From contig DATHDH010000252.1 of the NCBI GenBank assembly GCA_035319145.1, positions 1 to 5,866 on the forward strand: DNA of 5,866 nt, written 5' to 3'. The notes under the pieces were generated by a model. That model was given only the letters and a program-made list of their open reading frames with translations. It was not told the DNA's origin and searched no databases. How positions within the stretch are numbered: the first letter of the stretch is position 1; the number at the start of each line of letters is the position of its first letter. The position numbers and the translations under genes are program-made. This document shows, piece after piece, positions 1 to 5,042 of this stretch. This stretch comes from JAAYUK01 sp035319145 (GTDB taxonomy: Bacteria; Nitrospirota; Thermodesulfovibrionia; Thermodesulfovibrionales; Dissulfurispiraceae).

Positions 1-350
1 TCCGAAATCATAATTCGCTCTCTCTGCTTGCCGAAATCGATAATCAGGTTGTGGGGTATATTGTCGTTCGGATTGTCGCCGACGAAGCGCATCTGCACGA
101 CATCGCGGTTCATCCTGCTCAGAGGCGGAGGGGGATCGCACGGTCTCTGATGGACCGGGTCCTTGACGAGCTCCGAACCGGCGGAACTCGTTTCTTTTTT
201 CTTGAGGTGCGTAAATCGAATGAAGCGGCCCATCTCTTTTATTCCTCGTTCGGGTTTCGGGCCTATGCGCTACGGCGAGGATATTACGCAAGCCCGGAAG
301 AAGACGCCTGTCTCATGCGGGTCGATTTTTCGCCGATAAGATCAAATTGA
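1..350 (+). CDS. rimI: RimI, ribosomal protein S18 alanine N-acetyltransferase (5' end missing)
   Basis: GNAT-family enzyme that transfers acetyl from acetyl-CoA to the N-terminal alanine of ribosomal protein S18. The frame is open from base 3 at the window edge, so the gene begins upstream; the GTG at 51 is an internal valine codon, since conserved RimI-like sequence (NSLSLLAEIDNQVVGY) precedes it. Visible in order: the strand pair ending in DEAHLHDIAVHP, the acetyl-CoA-binding motif A as QRRRGIA, then LEVRKSN followed by AAHLFYSSFGF, and the C-terminal RRGYY...EDACLMR block that separates RimI from generic GNATs. About 115 residues are present; family members have about 150, so roughly 35-45 N-terminal residues are missing. 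TGA stop at 348-350. The fmdB-like gene follows 64 nt downstream in the same direction and may be co-transcribed. Family assignment is confident; the S18 substrate is inferred from homology. Confidence 0.9.
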   Translation, partial: RNHNSLSLLAEIDNQVVGYIVVRIVADEAHLHDIAVHPAQRRRGIARSLMDRVLDELRTGGTRFFFLEVRKSNEAAHLFYSSFGFRAYALRRGYYASPEEDACLMRVDFSPIRSN

Positions 351-401
351 CAGGATCCCGTGTCATAGCTCAGACTAAACGCAATGCGCTTAAGCCCATT
401 G

Positions 402-408
402 AGAGGTG
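402..408 (+). promoter_or_regulatory. Ribosome binding site of the FmdB-type gene
   Basis: AGAGGTG lies 6 nt before the ATG at 415 and matches the Shine-Dalgarno consensus. It supports the ATG at 415 as start rather than the in-frame GTG at 406-408, which is itself part of this site. Confidence 0.7.
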
Positions 409-414
409 AAACAG

Positions 415-624
415 ATGCCCTTGTATGAATTCCAGTGCCAGCAGTGTTCGATGGTCTTTACGGTCTTGAGGAGTGCCGGCTGTTTTGATGAAGTGAAATG
501 TCCGTCATGCGAATCCGGTTTTGTCCTAAAGCGGATGTCGGGATTCAATGCATGCTCTCCGGGATGCGGCTCATCGAACTCCGGCGGATTCGGAAGATTC
601 GGCGCCGGTTTCGGTGGAGGCTGA
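415..624 (+). CDS. FmdB/CxxC_CxxC_SSSS-family small zinc-ribbon protein
   Basis: A 69-residue protein beginning MPLYEFQC, the hallmark of the FmdB putative regulatory family. The zinc ribbon is formed by C8-x2-C11 and C29-x2-C32, the spacing expected for one four-cysteine zinc site. The family is named after a protein in a methylotroph formamidase/amidase locus, but for most members the function is unknown; no amidase gene is visible here, so no function is assigned. After the ribbon the sequence continues KRMSGFNACSPGCG, with a further C47-x3-C51 pair, and ends in a glycine- and phenylalanine-rich, probably disordered tail. The start is set by the Shine-Dalgarno site at 402-408. It follows rimI by 64 nt and faces larB convergently; a hairpin 11 nt past its TGA probably ends transcription. 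Confidence 0.85.
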   Translation: MPLYEFQCQQCSMVFTVLRSAGCFDEVKCPSCESGFVLKRMSGFNACSPGCGSSNSGGFGRFGAGFGGG

Positions 625-634
625 AAGTTCTAAT

Positions 635-658
635 AAGAGCCCGTGCGGCTCCGCTCTT
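635..658. terminator. Hairpin between convergent fmdB-like gene and larB, probable shared terminator
   Basis: AAGAGC (635-640) is the perfect reverse complement of GCTCTT (653-658). An alternative inner stem, GAGCC (637-641) with GGCTC (647-651), is also possible. The hairpin sits 10-12 nt beyond the stop codon of each flanking gene. On the plus strand a pyrimidine, T-rich run follows (663-680). On the minus strand the following sequence (ATTAGAACTTT) is only moderately T-rich. Termination is therefore best supported for the plus-strand gene and plausible for larB. Inferred from sequence only. Confidence 0.5.
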
Positions 659-670
659 CAGGTTTCTCTT

Positions 671-1420
671 CTATTTCTTTCTCACTGCAAGGCAGTTTAT
701 CTTGTGCGCGAGACATCCTGCGCCGAATCCGTTATCGATGTTGACGACTGCCAGTCCTGGCACGCATGAATTGAGCATTGCAAAAAGGGCGGTCAAGCCT
801 CCGAGCGTTACGCCATAGCCTATCGAAGTCGGAACGGCGACCACCGGTTTTGCAACAAGTCCTCCCAGCACGGAGGGAAGCGCTCCCTCCATTCCGGCGA
901 CAACGACCACCACATTCGCCTTCTCTATTGCAGGAAGATGGCTGAAAAGTCGGTGGATGCCGGCCACACCGATATCGTAGATCGTCTCGATGGCGCTCCC
1001 CAGAAATGAGGCGGTGACTGCAGCTTCTTCGGCCACCGCCATATCTGATGTTCCGGCGGATATCACCGCTATGCGCCCCCGTTTTCTTCGACCGGCCCCA
1101 TAAGTTATGGTTCGAGCCGCGGCATTGAACGATGCATCGGGAAGATCGAGGAGGTTGAACACTTCTTCGGTAGTGCGCGTGATGAGGAAGCGTTTGCTTT
1201 TTTTCGCCATGGCGTATGCGATGCGCACAATGTCTTCAGCCTTCTTGTGCTGGCCGAATATCACCTCCGGAATTGCAGTGCGCAATGTCCTGTGATGATC
1301 GATATGCGCTCCCGGAATGGTCTCGAACGGCAAGGTTCGAAGTACTGCGACCGCATCATCGATGCCGGTCCTGCCTTCCTGAACAGACCGAAGCAGCGAG
1401 CGGATATCTGTGCTATCCAT
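671..1420 (-). CDS. larB: LarB, pyridinium-3,5-biscarboxylic acid mononucleotide synthase (PurE/NCAIR-mutase-like)
   Basis: LarB carboxylates the nicotinic acid ring of NaAD and releases AMP to give the pyridinium-3,5-biscarboxylate mononucleotide. This is the first step toward the nickel-pincer nucleotide used by lactate racemase LarA and related enzymes. The 249-residue length is typical. Visible motifs: a family N-terminal block around DHHRTLRTAIPEVIFGQHK (41-59), then a PurE-like domain with SAGTSDMAVAEEA (121-133), GVAGIHRL (151-158), AGMEGALPSVLGG (175-187), VPTSIGYG (196-203) and NIDNGFGAG (227-235). Cys219 in LNSC matches the cysteine reported to form the covalent substrate adduct in characterised LarB. 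The ATG overlaps the end of gpsA by 8 nt, with GGCGG 6 nt upstream as ribosome binding site, suggesting coupled translation. No larC, larE or larA lies in the window, so the identity of the nickel enzyme served is unknown. Confidence 0.9.
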   Translation of the reverse strand: MDSTDIRSLLRSVQEGRTGIDDAVAVLRTLPFETIPGAHIDHHRTLRTAIPEVIFGQHKKAEDIVRIAYAMAKKSKRFLITRTTEEVFNLLDLPDASFNAAARTITYGAGRRKRGRIAVISAGTSDMAVAEEAAVTASFLGSAIETIYDIGVAGIHRLFSHLPAIEKANVVVVVAGMEGALPSVLGGLVAKPVVAVPTSIGYGVTLGGLTALFAMLNSCVPGLAVVNIDNGFGAGCLAHKINCLAVRKK

Positions 1421-2408
1421 CGAATTCCGCCCGCAGAGATCGGGTCATCAGATCACGAACGGCATCGGCAGGCAGCTTGCCTTCATAGAGAGTCAGATAA
1501 ACCTGTTCTGTTATGGGCATCTCAATGGTGTTGGTACGGGCGAACTGATGGGCCGCCAGAGCCGTCGGAACGCCTTCGGCTACCGATTTGCTTTGTGACG
1601 TAATTTCAGTCAGCGACAGGCCCTGTCCCAGCTTGAATCCTACCGAATAATTCCTTGACAGGAGGGCAGTGCAGGTGAGTAGCAGGTCGCCGATGCCGCT
1701 CAACCCCGAAAAGGTGATGTCCCGTGTACCGAAGGCAGCGCCGAGGCGCTTGATTTCGGAGAGACCGCGCGTTATCAATGCGGCGCGTGCATTGTGACCG
1801 AGGCCGAGACCGTCCGAAATCCCCGATGCGATGGCAATAACATTCTTCAGTGCGCCGCCAATCTCGACACCGATGACGTCGTCATGGGTGTAGACCCGAA
1901 AGAAATCGGTGTTGAAGAGTTCCTGCAACATATACCCGACAGTCACATTGGAAGTAGCCAGGGTAACGGCAGTCGGCTGCCTTGCCAGAACCTCCTTCGC
2001 GAAGCTCGGTCCGGACAGCGCTGCAACAGGGCGACCGAGAAGTTCGGCGAGGATCATGGAGGGGGTCTTGAAGGTCGTTATTTCTATTCCTTTCGCTGCG
2101 CTGACTAAAACGGTCTCAGGCGAAAGCAGAGGGGCGGTATTTGTAAAGACGGACCGGATGTGCTGTGTAGGTACGGCATTCAGGACAAAACGGGCTCCCG
2201 ACAAAGCGGCAGAAAGGTCGTCGGTTGCACGCAGAAGAGGGGGCAGCGTCTGTCCCGGCAGAAAAAGATGATTCGTCCGCTCCGCGTTAATGGATTGGGC
2301 GAGCTCGGCTTCGTGAGTCCAAAGCGTGGTGTCATACCCTTTATCTGCAAGCAGGGCGGCAAGCGTTGTACCCCAGCTGCCCGCTCCGATTACCGCGACA
2401 TAACTCAT
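1413..2408 (-). CDS. gpsA: GpsA, NAD(P)+-dependent sn-glycerol-3-phosphate dehydrogenase
   Basis: Cytoplasmic enzyme that reduces dihydroxyacetone phosphate to sn-glycerol 3-phosphate, the backbone precursor for phospholipids. The protein has 331 residues, a normal length. It opens with a Rossmann nucleotide-binding site GAGSWG (8-13), followed by SAAKGIE (103-109), the family signature LSGPSFAKEV (131-140), GGALKN (184-189) with the conserved catalytic lysine K188, GHNARAALITRGLSE (204-218), and GLSGIGDLLLTC (235-246) followed by SRN (251-253). All expected key residues are present. The ATG at 2408 is chosen because it places the Rossmann loop at the usual distance; no strong Shine-Dalgarno precedes it. 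Its TAG stop lies inside the larB start region (overlap 1413-1420). The PilZ-receiver gene lies 133 nt upstream, and a candidate promoter lies just before gpsA, so gpsA-larB probably forms its own transcription unit. plsY, a frequent neighbour, is absent. Confidence 0.96.
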   Translation of the reverse strand: MSYVAVIGAGSWGTTLAALLADKGYDTTLWTHEAELAQSINAERTNHLFLPGQTLPPLLRATDDLSAALSGARFVLNAVPTQHIRSVFTNTAPLLSPETVLVSAAKGIEITTFKTPSMILAELLGRPVAALSGPSFAKEVLARQPTAVTLATSNVTVGYMLQELFNTDFFRVYTHDDVIGVEIGGALKNVIAIASGISDGLGLGHNARAALITRGLSEIKRLGAAFGTRDITFSGLSGIGDLLLTCTALLSRNYSVGFKLGQGLSLTEITSQSKSVAEGVPTALAAHQFARTNTIEMPITEQVYLTLYEGKLPADAVRDLMTRSLRAEFDG

Positions 2409-2416
2409 ACCGTACC

Positions 2417-2446
2417 ACTATACCAGAAAGAAAAATAATCATACAA
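2417..2446 (-). promoter_or_regulatory. Candidate gpsA-larB promoter, extended -10, very short leader
   Basis: Reading the minus strand, TTGTAT (2446-2441) is followed after 18 nt by TATAGT (2422-2417), which is preceded by TG one base away (TGGTATAGT), an extended -10. Only 8 nt separate the -10 from the gpsA ATG, so transcription would start within a base or two of the codon and give a leaderless or nearly leaderless mRNA. The lack of a clear Shine-Dalgarno before gpsA agrees with this. Inferred by eye; no start-site data. Confidence 0.4.
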
Positions 2447-2541
2447 TAAAGCCAGTTGCAAATTCAGCTCGGCGAAGCAGTTGGATGAAACGTCTCCCCT
2501 GCACTCTCCTGCTCCCCTGAATAGGCAGAGGGAAAGACTCC

Positions 2542-3222
2542 TCAGCCGAGCGGAAAGTGTTTTTCAACGATCTGCAGCAGGCGGAGCGGCGGGGTCGACA
2601 TCTTGATCAGAATTTCGCGTACAGCCGCGAGGTGCGCCTTCTTTTTCATGTCGGGGATTGCCCGCGAGGTGAGCACGATCGGGAGAATGGTGCGACCGGA
2701 CGGCAAGGCCCTGATTTTTTGAAGAAGAAAGAAGCCGTTCGGCATGAACGGGTCAAATACTACGGCGGCTACCTGATTCGCCGCGATTTGTGAAAGCGCG
2801 TCGGTATCTGTAGCGGCTTCGAACACAGAGTATCCCGCCTGACGCAAGGCTTCAGCGTATGATTTCCGTTTCGCATCGTTGTCGTCGGCGACGAGAATTG
2901 CAGGGGCAGGAGTCGGCTGCGTTTGTGTTGCGGCTTCGATGAACTTTTTCAGCAGGGCTTGCTGCTCTTCTGTGGGATTGACGAACATGATACCTGCGCC
3001 TACGTCGTTATAAAAATGGCGCACCACACCTTGAATGGAGAGAGTTTCTTTCTCGAGCGGCACGGTTATTGAAATCGTGCTGTTCGGGCCGAGGGCCTGA
3101 TTGGTCAGCACGAACATTCCACCCTCGCTCAGCGAAGTTGAGCGAGCCCCCGCTCCCTGATTGAGCGTAATATTTTTCCGGAATTTCACCCGTTTGTGTT
3201 TTCTCTGTTCAGGACCGCCCAT
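2542..3222 (-). CDS. PilZ domain plus CheY-like receiver domain signalling protein
   Basis: A 226-residue soluble two-domain protein. Residues 1-95 resemble PilZ, the c-di-GMP-binding beta-barrel: RKHKR (7-11) fits the RxxxR motif and SLSEGGMF (30-37) occupies the second motif position, but the usual Asp/Asn of (D/N)xSxxG is a serine (S30). A proline/threonine/glutamine linker (about 98-107) leads to a receiver domain: ILVADDND with the acidic pair D113-D114, phosphoacceptor candidate D157 in VVFDPFMPNG, T185 in VLTS and K207 in ILIKM. The conserved lysine is followed by MSTPP instead of the usual proline. There is no DNA-binding or enzymatic output domain. The ATG at 3222 is chosen because a run of G precedes it and the PilZ motif starts directly after; a GTG at 3294 would add 24 residues of unlikely sequence overlapping bioF. 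It lies 56 nt after bioF. Partner kinase and target are unknown. Confidence 0.85.
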   Translation of the reverse strand: MGGPEQRKHKRVKFRKNITLNQGAGARSTSLSEGGMFVLTNQALGPNSTISITVPLEKETLSIQGVVRHFYNDVGAGIMFVNPTEEQQALLKKFIEAATQTQPTPAPAILVADDNDAKRKSYAEALRQAGYSVFEAATDTDALSQIAANQVAAVVFDPFMPNGFFLLQKIRALPSGRTILPIVLTSRAIPDMKKKAHLAAVREILIKMSTPPLRLLQIVEKHFPLG

Positions 3223-3225
3223 CTT

Positions 3226-3232
3226 CCCCCCC
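3226..3232 (-). promoter_or_regulatory. G-run ribosome binding site deciding the PilZ-receiver start
   Basis: On the minus strand AGGGGGGGAAG directly precedes ATG at 3222; the seven G residues, ending 3 nt before the codon, can pair with the anti-Shine-Dalgarno CCUCC. No comparable site precedes the alternative GTG at 3294. Confidence 0.6.
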
Positions 3233-3278
3233 TGTATTTGATTGCATAGAAAGCTGTTAGGACAATAATAAACGCTTG

Positions 3279-4436
3279 TCAGCCGTTTTTCCACTCTTCA
3301 AGGGCGTCGACCAGGGCATTGATATCCGCTTCGGAGTGAACTGCGGAAACCGTCAGTCTGAGTCTGGAGACTCGGACGGTAGGAGGACGGATGGCAGGGG
3401 CATAAAAACCGCGCTCAAACAGGAATGCGCTGCACGCCAGCGTGCGCTCCACATCGCCGACATACAAAGGAATGATGGGCGTTCCGGACTCTCCGGCGGA
3501 AAATGAACGGGCAGCAAGCCTGTCGACAAGCATTTTTCTGTTGTACCAAAGGTTCCGGCAATAACTTGGGTCCTCCCGGATCAGGTGCAGGGCCTGCCGG
3601 GAGGCGGCCACCACGCCTGCAGGGAGCGCGGTCGAGAATATGAACCCCCTGGCCGTGTTGAGCAGCCACTGAATAATTCCGTGCTCCGCCGCGACAAAGG
3701 CGCCGAAAGAGCCGAGGGCCTTCGAAAAAGTGCCCATCTGAATAATGTATGGGCGCGGTGCAATGCCGAAGTGGCGAAGGGAACCAAAACCGTCTCCAAG
3801 TACGCCGGTAGCGTGGGCATCATCGATAAGCAGCAGGCAATCGTATTCGTCGCACAGCGATACGAGTTCCTGCAGCGGAGCAATATCGCCGTCCATGCTG
3901 AAGACGGAATCCGTAGCAACCAGGCATCGGCTGCCTTTCCGCATGGCAAGAAGGGAGCGGAGGCGCCCCATATCGCAATGAGGATAGATGGAGGTATCGG
4001 CCTTGCTGAGCCGGCACCCGTCGATAATGCTTGCATGGTTCAGCTCGTCGCTGAATATGCTATCGCCTTCCTGCATCAGCGCAGGGATAATGGCGGTATT
4101 GGCAGTATACCCGGAATTGAAGATGAGGGCAGCCGACGTCCCCTTGAAATCGGCGGTAGCCGTCTCAAGGGCGTGATGATATTCCGTTCCCCCTGAAATC
4201 AGGCGGCTGGCTCCTCCGCCGGTGCCGCATTCGGCTGTGGCGCGTGCCGCCGCTTCGTTGAGCGCCCCGGAACGGCCGAGTCCGAGGTAATCGTTAGATG
4301 CAAAATCAACAATCGCCCTGCCGCTTATAAATATTGAGGCTGATGGGCCCCGATTCAGCCCTTCGACACAGCCGCGATCCCGAATAGCTCGGAGAAGGCC
4401 TTGCGATGCCAGACGGGCTAGCGCATCATCATACAT
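3279..4436 (-). CDS. bioF: BioF, 8-amino-7-oxononanoate synthase
   Basis: PLP-dependent alpha-oxoamine synthase that condenses L-alanine with pimeloyl-ACP or pimeloyl-CoA, the first committed step in assembling the biotin rings. At 385 residues it has the usual length. Motifs in order: DFASNDYLGL (44-53), GTGGGASRLISGG (71-83), NSGYTAN (107-113), NHASIIDG (133-140) with H134 for cofactor stacking, SVFSMDGD (177-184), DDAHATGVLG (205-214) contacting the PLP ring, and GTFSKALGSFG (235-245) with K239 as the Schiff-base lysine. AIRPPTV (348-354) near the C terminus favours AONS over KBL or ALAS. The block between PTV and RLRLT is about two residues shorter than the usual P-x-G-x-x form. The ATG at 4436 has AAGGGG 6 nt upstream. 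No other biotin gene is in the window; the gene is divergent from mraZ and leads into the PilZ-receiver gene. Confidence 0.93.
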   Translation of the reverse strand: MYDDALARLASQGLLRAIRDRGCVEGLNRGPSASIFISGRAIVDFASNDYLGLGRSGALNEAAARATAECGTGGGASRLISGGTEYHHALETATADFKGTSAALIFNSGYTANTAIIPALMQEGDSIFSDELNHASIIDGCRLSKADTSIYPHCDMGRLRSLLAMRKGSRCLVATDSVFSMDGDIAPLQELVSLCDEYDCLLLIDDAHATGVLGDGFGSLRHFGIAPRPYIIQMGTFSKALGSFGAFVAAEHGIIQWLLNTARGFIFSTALPAGVVAASRQALHLIREDPSYCRNLWYNRKMLVDRLAARSFSAGESGTPIIPLYVGDVERTLACSAFLFERGFYAPAIRPPTVRVSRLRLTVSAVHSEADINALVDALEEWKNG

Positions 4437-4490
4437 GCGCGACCCCTTTGGGCACTACCAGATATAGTAGGCTGAGCGTTCGGTGAATAC

Positions 4491-4519
4491 ATTATATATG
4501 CTATTGAAAAAACATAAAA
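4491..4519 (-). promoter_or_regulatory. Candidate bioF promoter
   Basis: On the minus strand a perfect -10 TATAAT (4496-4491) is preceded 17 nt upstream by a weak -35, TTTTAT (4519-4514), within an AT-rich stretch. It would give a leader of roughly 48 nt containing CTAC(8 nt)GTAG. No BirA-type operator is recognisable. It lies back to back with the mraZ promoter without overlapping its -35 box. Confidence 0.5.
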
Positions 4520-4526
4520 ATAATTC

Positions 4527-4555
4527 TTGACAGACCCGTTCGATTCCCATATCAT
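4527..4555 (+). promoter_or_regulatory. mraZ (dcw cluster) sigma-70 promoter
   Basis: A perfect -35 TTGACA (4527-4532) and a -10 TATCAT (4550-4555, five of six consensus positions) are separated by the optimal 17 nt. The expected transcription start is near 4562, giving a leader of about 25 nt before mraZ. The position and strength suit the first promoter of a division and cell wall cluster. Confidence 0.85.
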
Positions 4556-4581
4556 TAGTGGTAAAAAGTGGTAGGAAGTGG
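4555..4581 (+). repeat. MraZ operator: three direct repeats with 10-nt period
   Basis: TTAGTGG (4555-4561), AAAGTGG (4565-4571) and GAAGTGG (4575-4581) are spaced by 3 nt, so GTGG recurs exactly every 10 bases on one DNA face. This matches the arrangement known for MraZ binding, such as the AAAGTG[T/G] repeats with 3-nt spacers in Mycoplasma and the TGGG-type repeats with the same 10-nt period in E. coli. The first repeat touches the -10 box and start site and the last overlaps the mraZ ribosome-binding region, so bound MraZ should repress its own operon. The match is seen; binding is inferred. Confidence 0.85.
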
Positions 4582-4586
4582 TGAAA

Positions 4587-5042
4587 ATGTCATCGTTTCA
4601 CGGGAAACATTATTATTCACTCGACCCCAAGGGGCGAATCGTCATACCTGCTCCTTTGCGCGAAGTCATTTTTTCCCTCTACAACAATTCCAAACTATAT
4701 ATCACCAATGCGGCCTTTGACAAGTGTTTGCAGCTTTTCCCCGCCGAGGAATGGGGCAAACTGCAGGAGAAGGTCCGCTCTCTTCCCAAGTCGGATGAGG
4801 CCGTAAAGTACTTTATGCGGCGCGTGATAGCGTCTGCCACCGAGTGTGAAATGGACAAGCAGGGCCGCATTCTGGTTCCTTATGAGCTTCGTTCGGACGC
4901 AGGGATTGCCTCTGATATTGTGATTGTCGGGCTGCTCGACAAGATTGAACTCTGGGATAAGGCATCCTGGGATGCCATAAGCGTTCCCGACAAGGTCGAT
5001 ACCAAGGCGTTGAGTGCGGCCCTGGCTGGATACGGAATTTGA
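4587..5042 (+). CDS. mraZ: MraZ, transcriptional regulator of the dcw cluster
   Basis: A DNA-binding protein with two tandem SpoVT/AbrB-like swapped-hairpin repeats that forms ring-shaped oligomers and controls its own cell-division operon. The first repeat carries DPKGRIVIP (13-21), the second DKQGRILVP (90-98); both contain the DxxxR signature (D13/R17 and D90/R94) used for DNA contact. LPKSDEAVKYFMRRV (67-80) and ATECEMD (84-90), then DKIELWDKASW (118-128), are also family-typical. Length is 151 residues, as expected. The ATG at 4587 is preferred over in-frame GTGs at 4578 and 4581, because those fall inside the operator repeats and the AGGA at 4573-4576 is spaced for the ATG. It is the first gene after the promoter and operator, and its TGA overlaps the rsmH start by 4 nt. 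Confidence 0.96.
   Translation: MSSFHGKHYYSLDPKGRIVIPAPLREVIFSLYNNSKLYITNAAFDKCLQLFPAEEWGKLQEKVRSLPKSDEAVKYFMRRVIASATECEMDKQGRILVPYELRSDAGIASDIVIVGLLDKIELWDKASWDAISVPDKVDTKALSAALAGYGI

Noticed and set aside
347..352. TTGACA at the rimI stop codon as a -35 box for the fmdB-like gene
   Set aside because: No acceptable -10 hexamer lies 16-18 nt downstream (best is CAGACT at 18 nt, three of six positions).
388..395. GCTTAAGC palindrome upstream of the FmdB-type gene
   Set aside because: An 8-nt palindrome is expected by chance and no paired copy or promoter element accompanies it.
498..818. Plus-strand open frames running through the fmdB-like gene into the larB end
   Set aside because: They are out of frame with the recognised FmdB and LarB proteins, cross the convergent terminator and resemble no known family.
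2439..2504. 21-codon minus-strand open frame (GTG start) between the PilZ-receiver gene and gpsA
   Set aside because: It has an SD-like GGGGAG upstream, but its stop overlaps the proposed gpsA -35 box and the peptide has no recognisable features; too short to support without conservation.
3270..3288. Bulged hairpin (AAACGCT, TGTC loop, AGC-c-GTTT) across the bioF stop codon
   Set aside because: It is weak, includes the stop codon and has only a broken T tract (TTATTATTG on the minus strand); not convincing as a terminator, so bioF and the PilZ-receiver gene may still be co-transcribed.
3360..3373. Perfect palindrome GAGTCTGGAGACTC
   Set aside because: It is inside bioF coding sequence for VSRL residues and is short; most likely coincidental.
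3585..4196. 203-codon plus-strand open frame antisense to bioF
   Set aside because: It lies wholly inside the well-supported bioF gene, shows no motif, and is explained by the codon bias of bioF.
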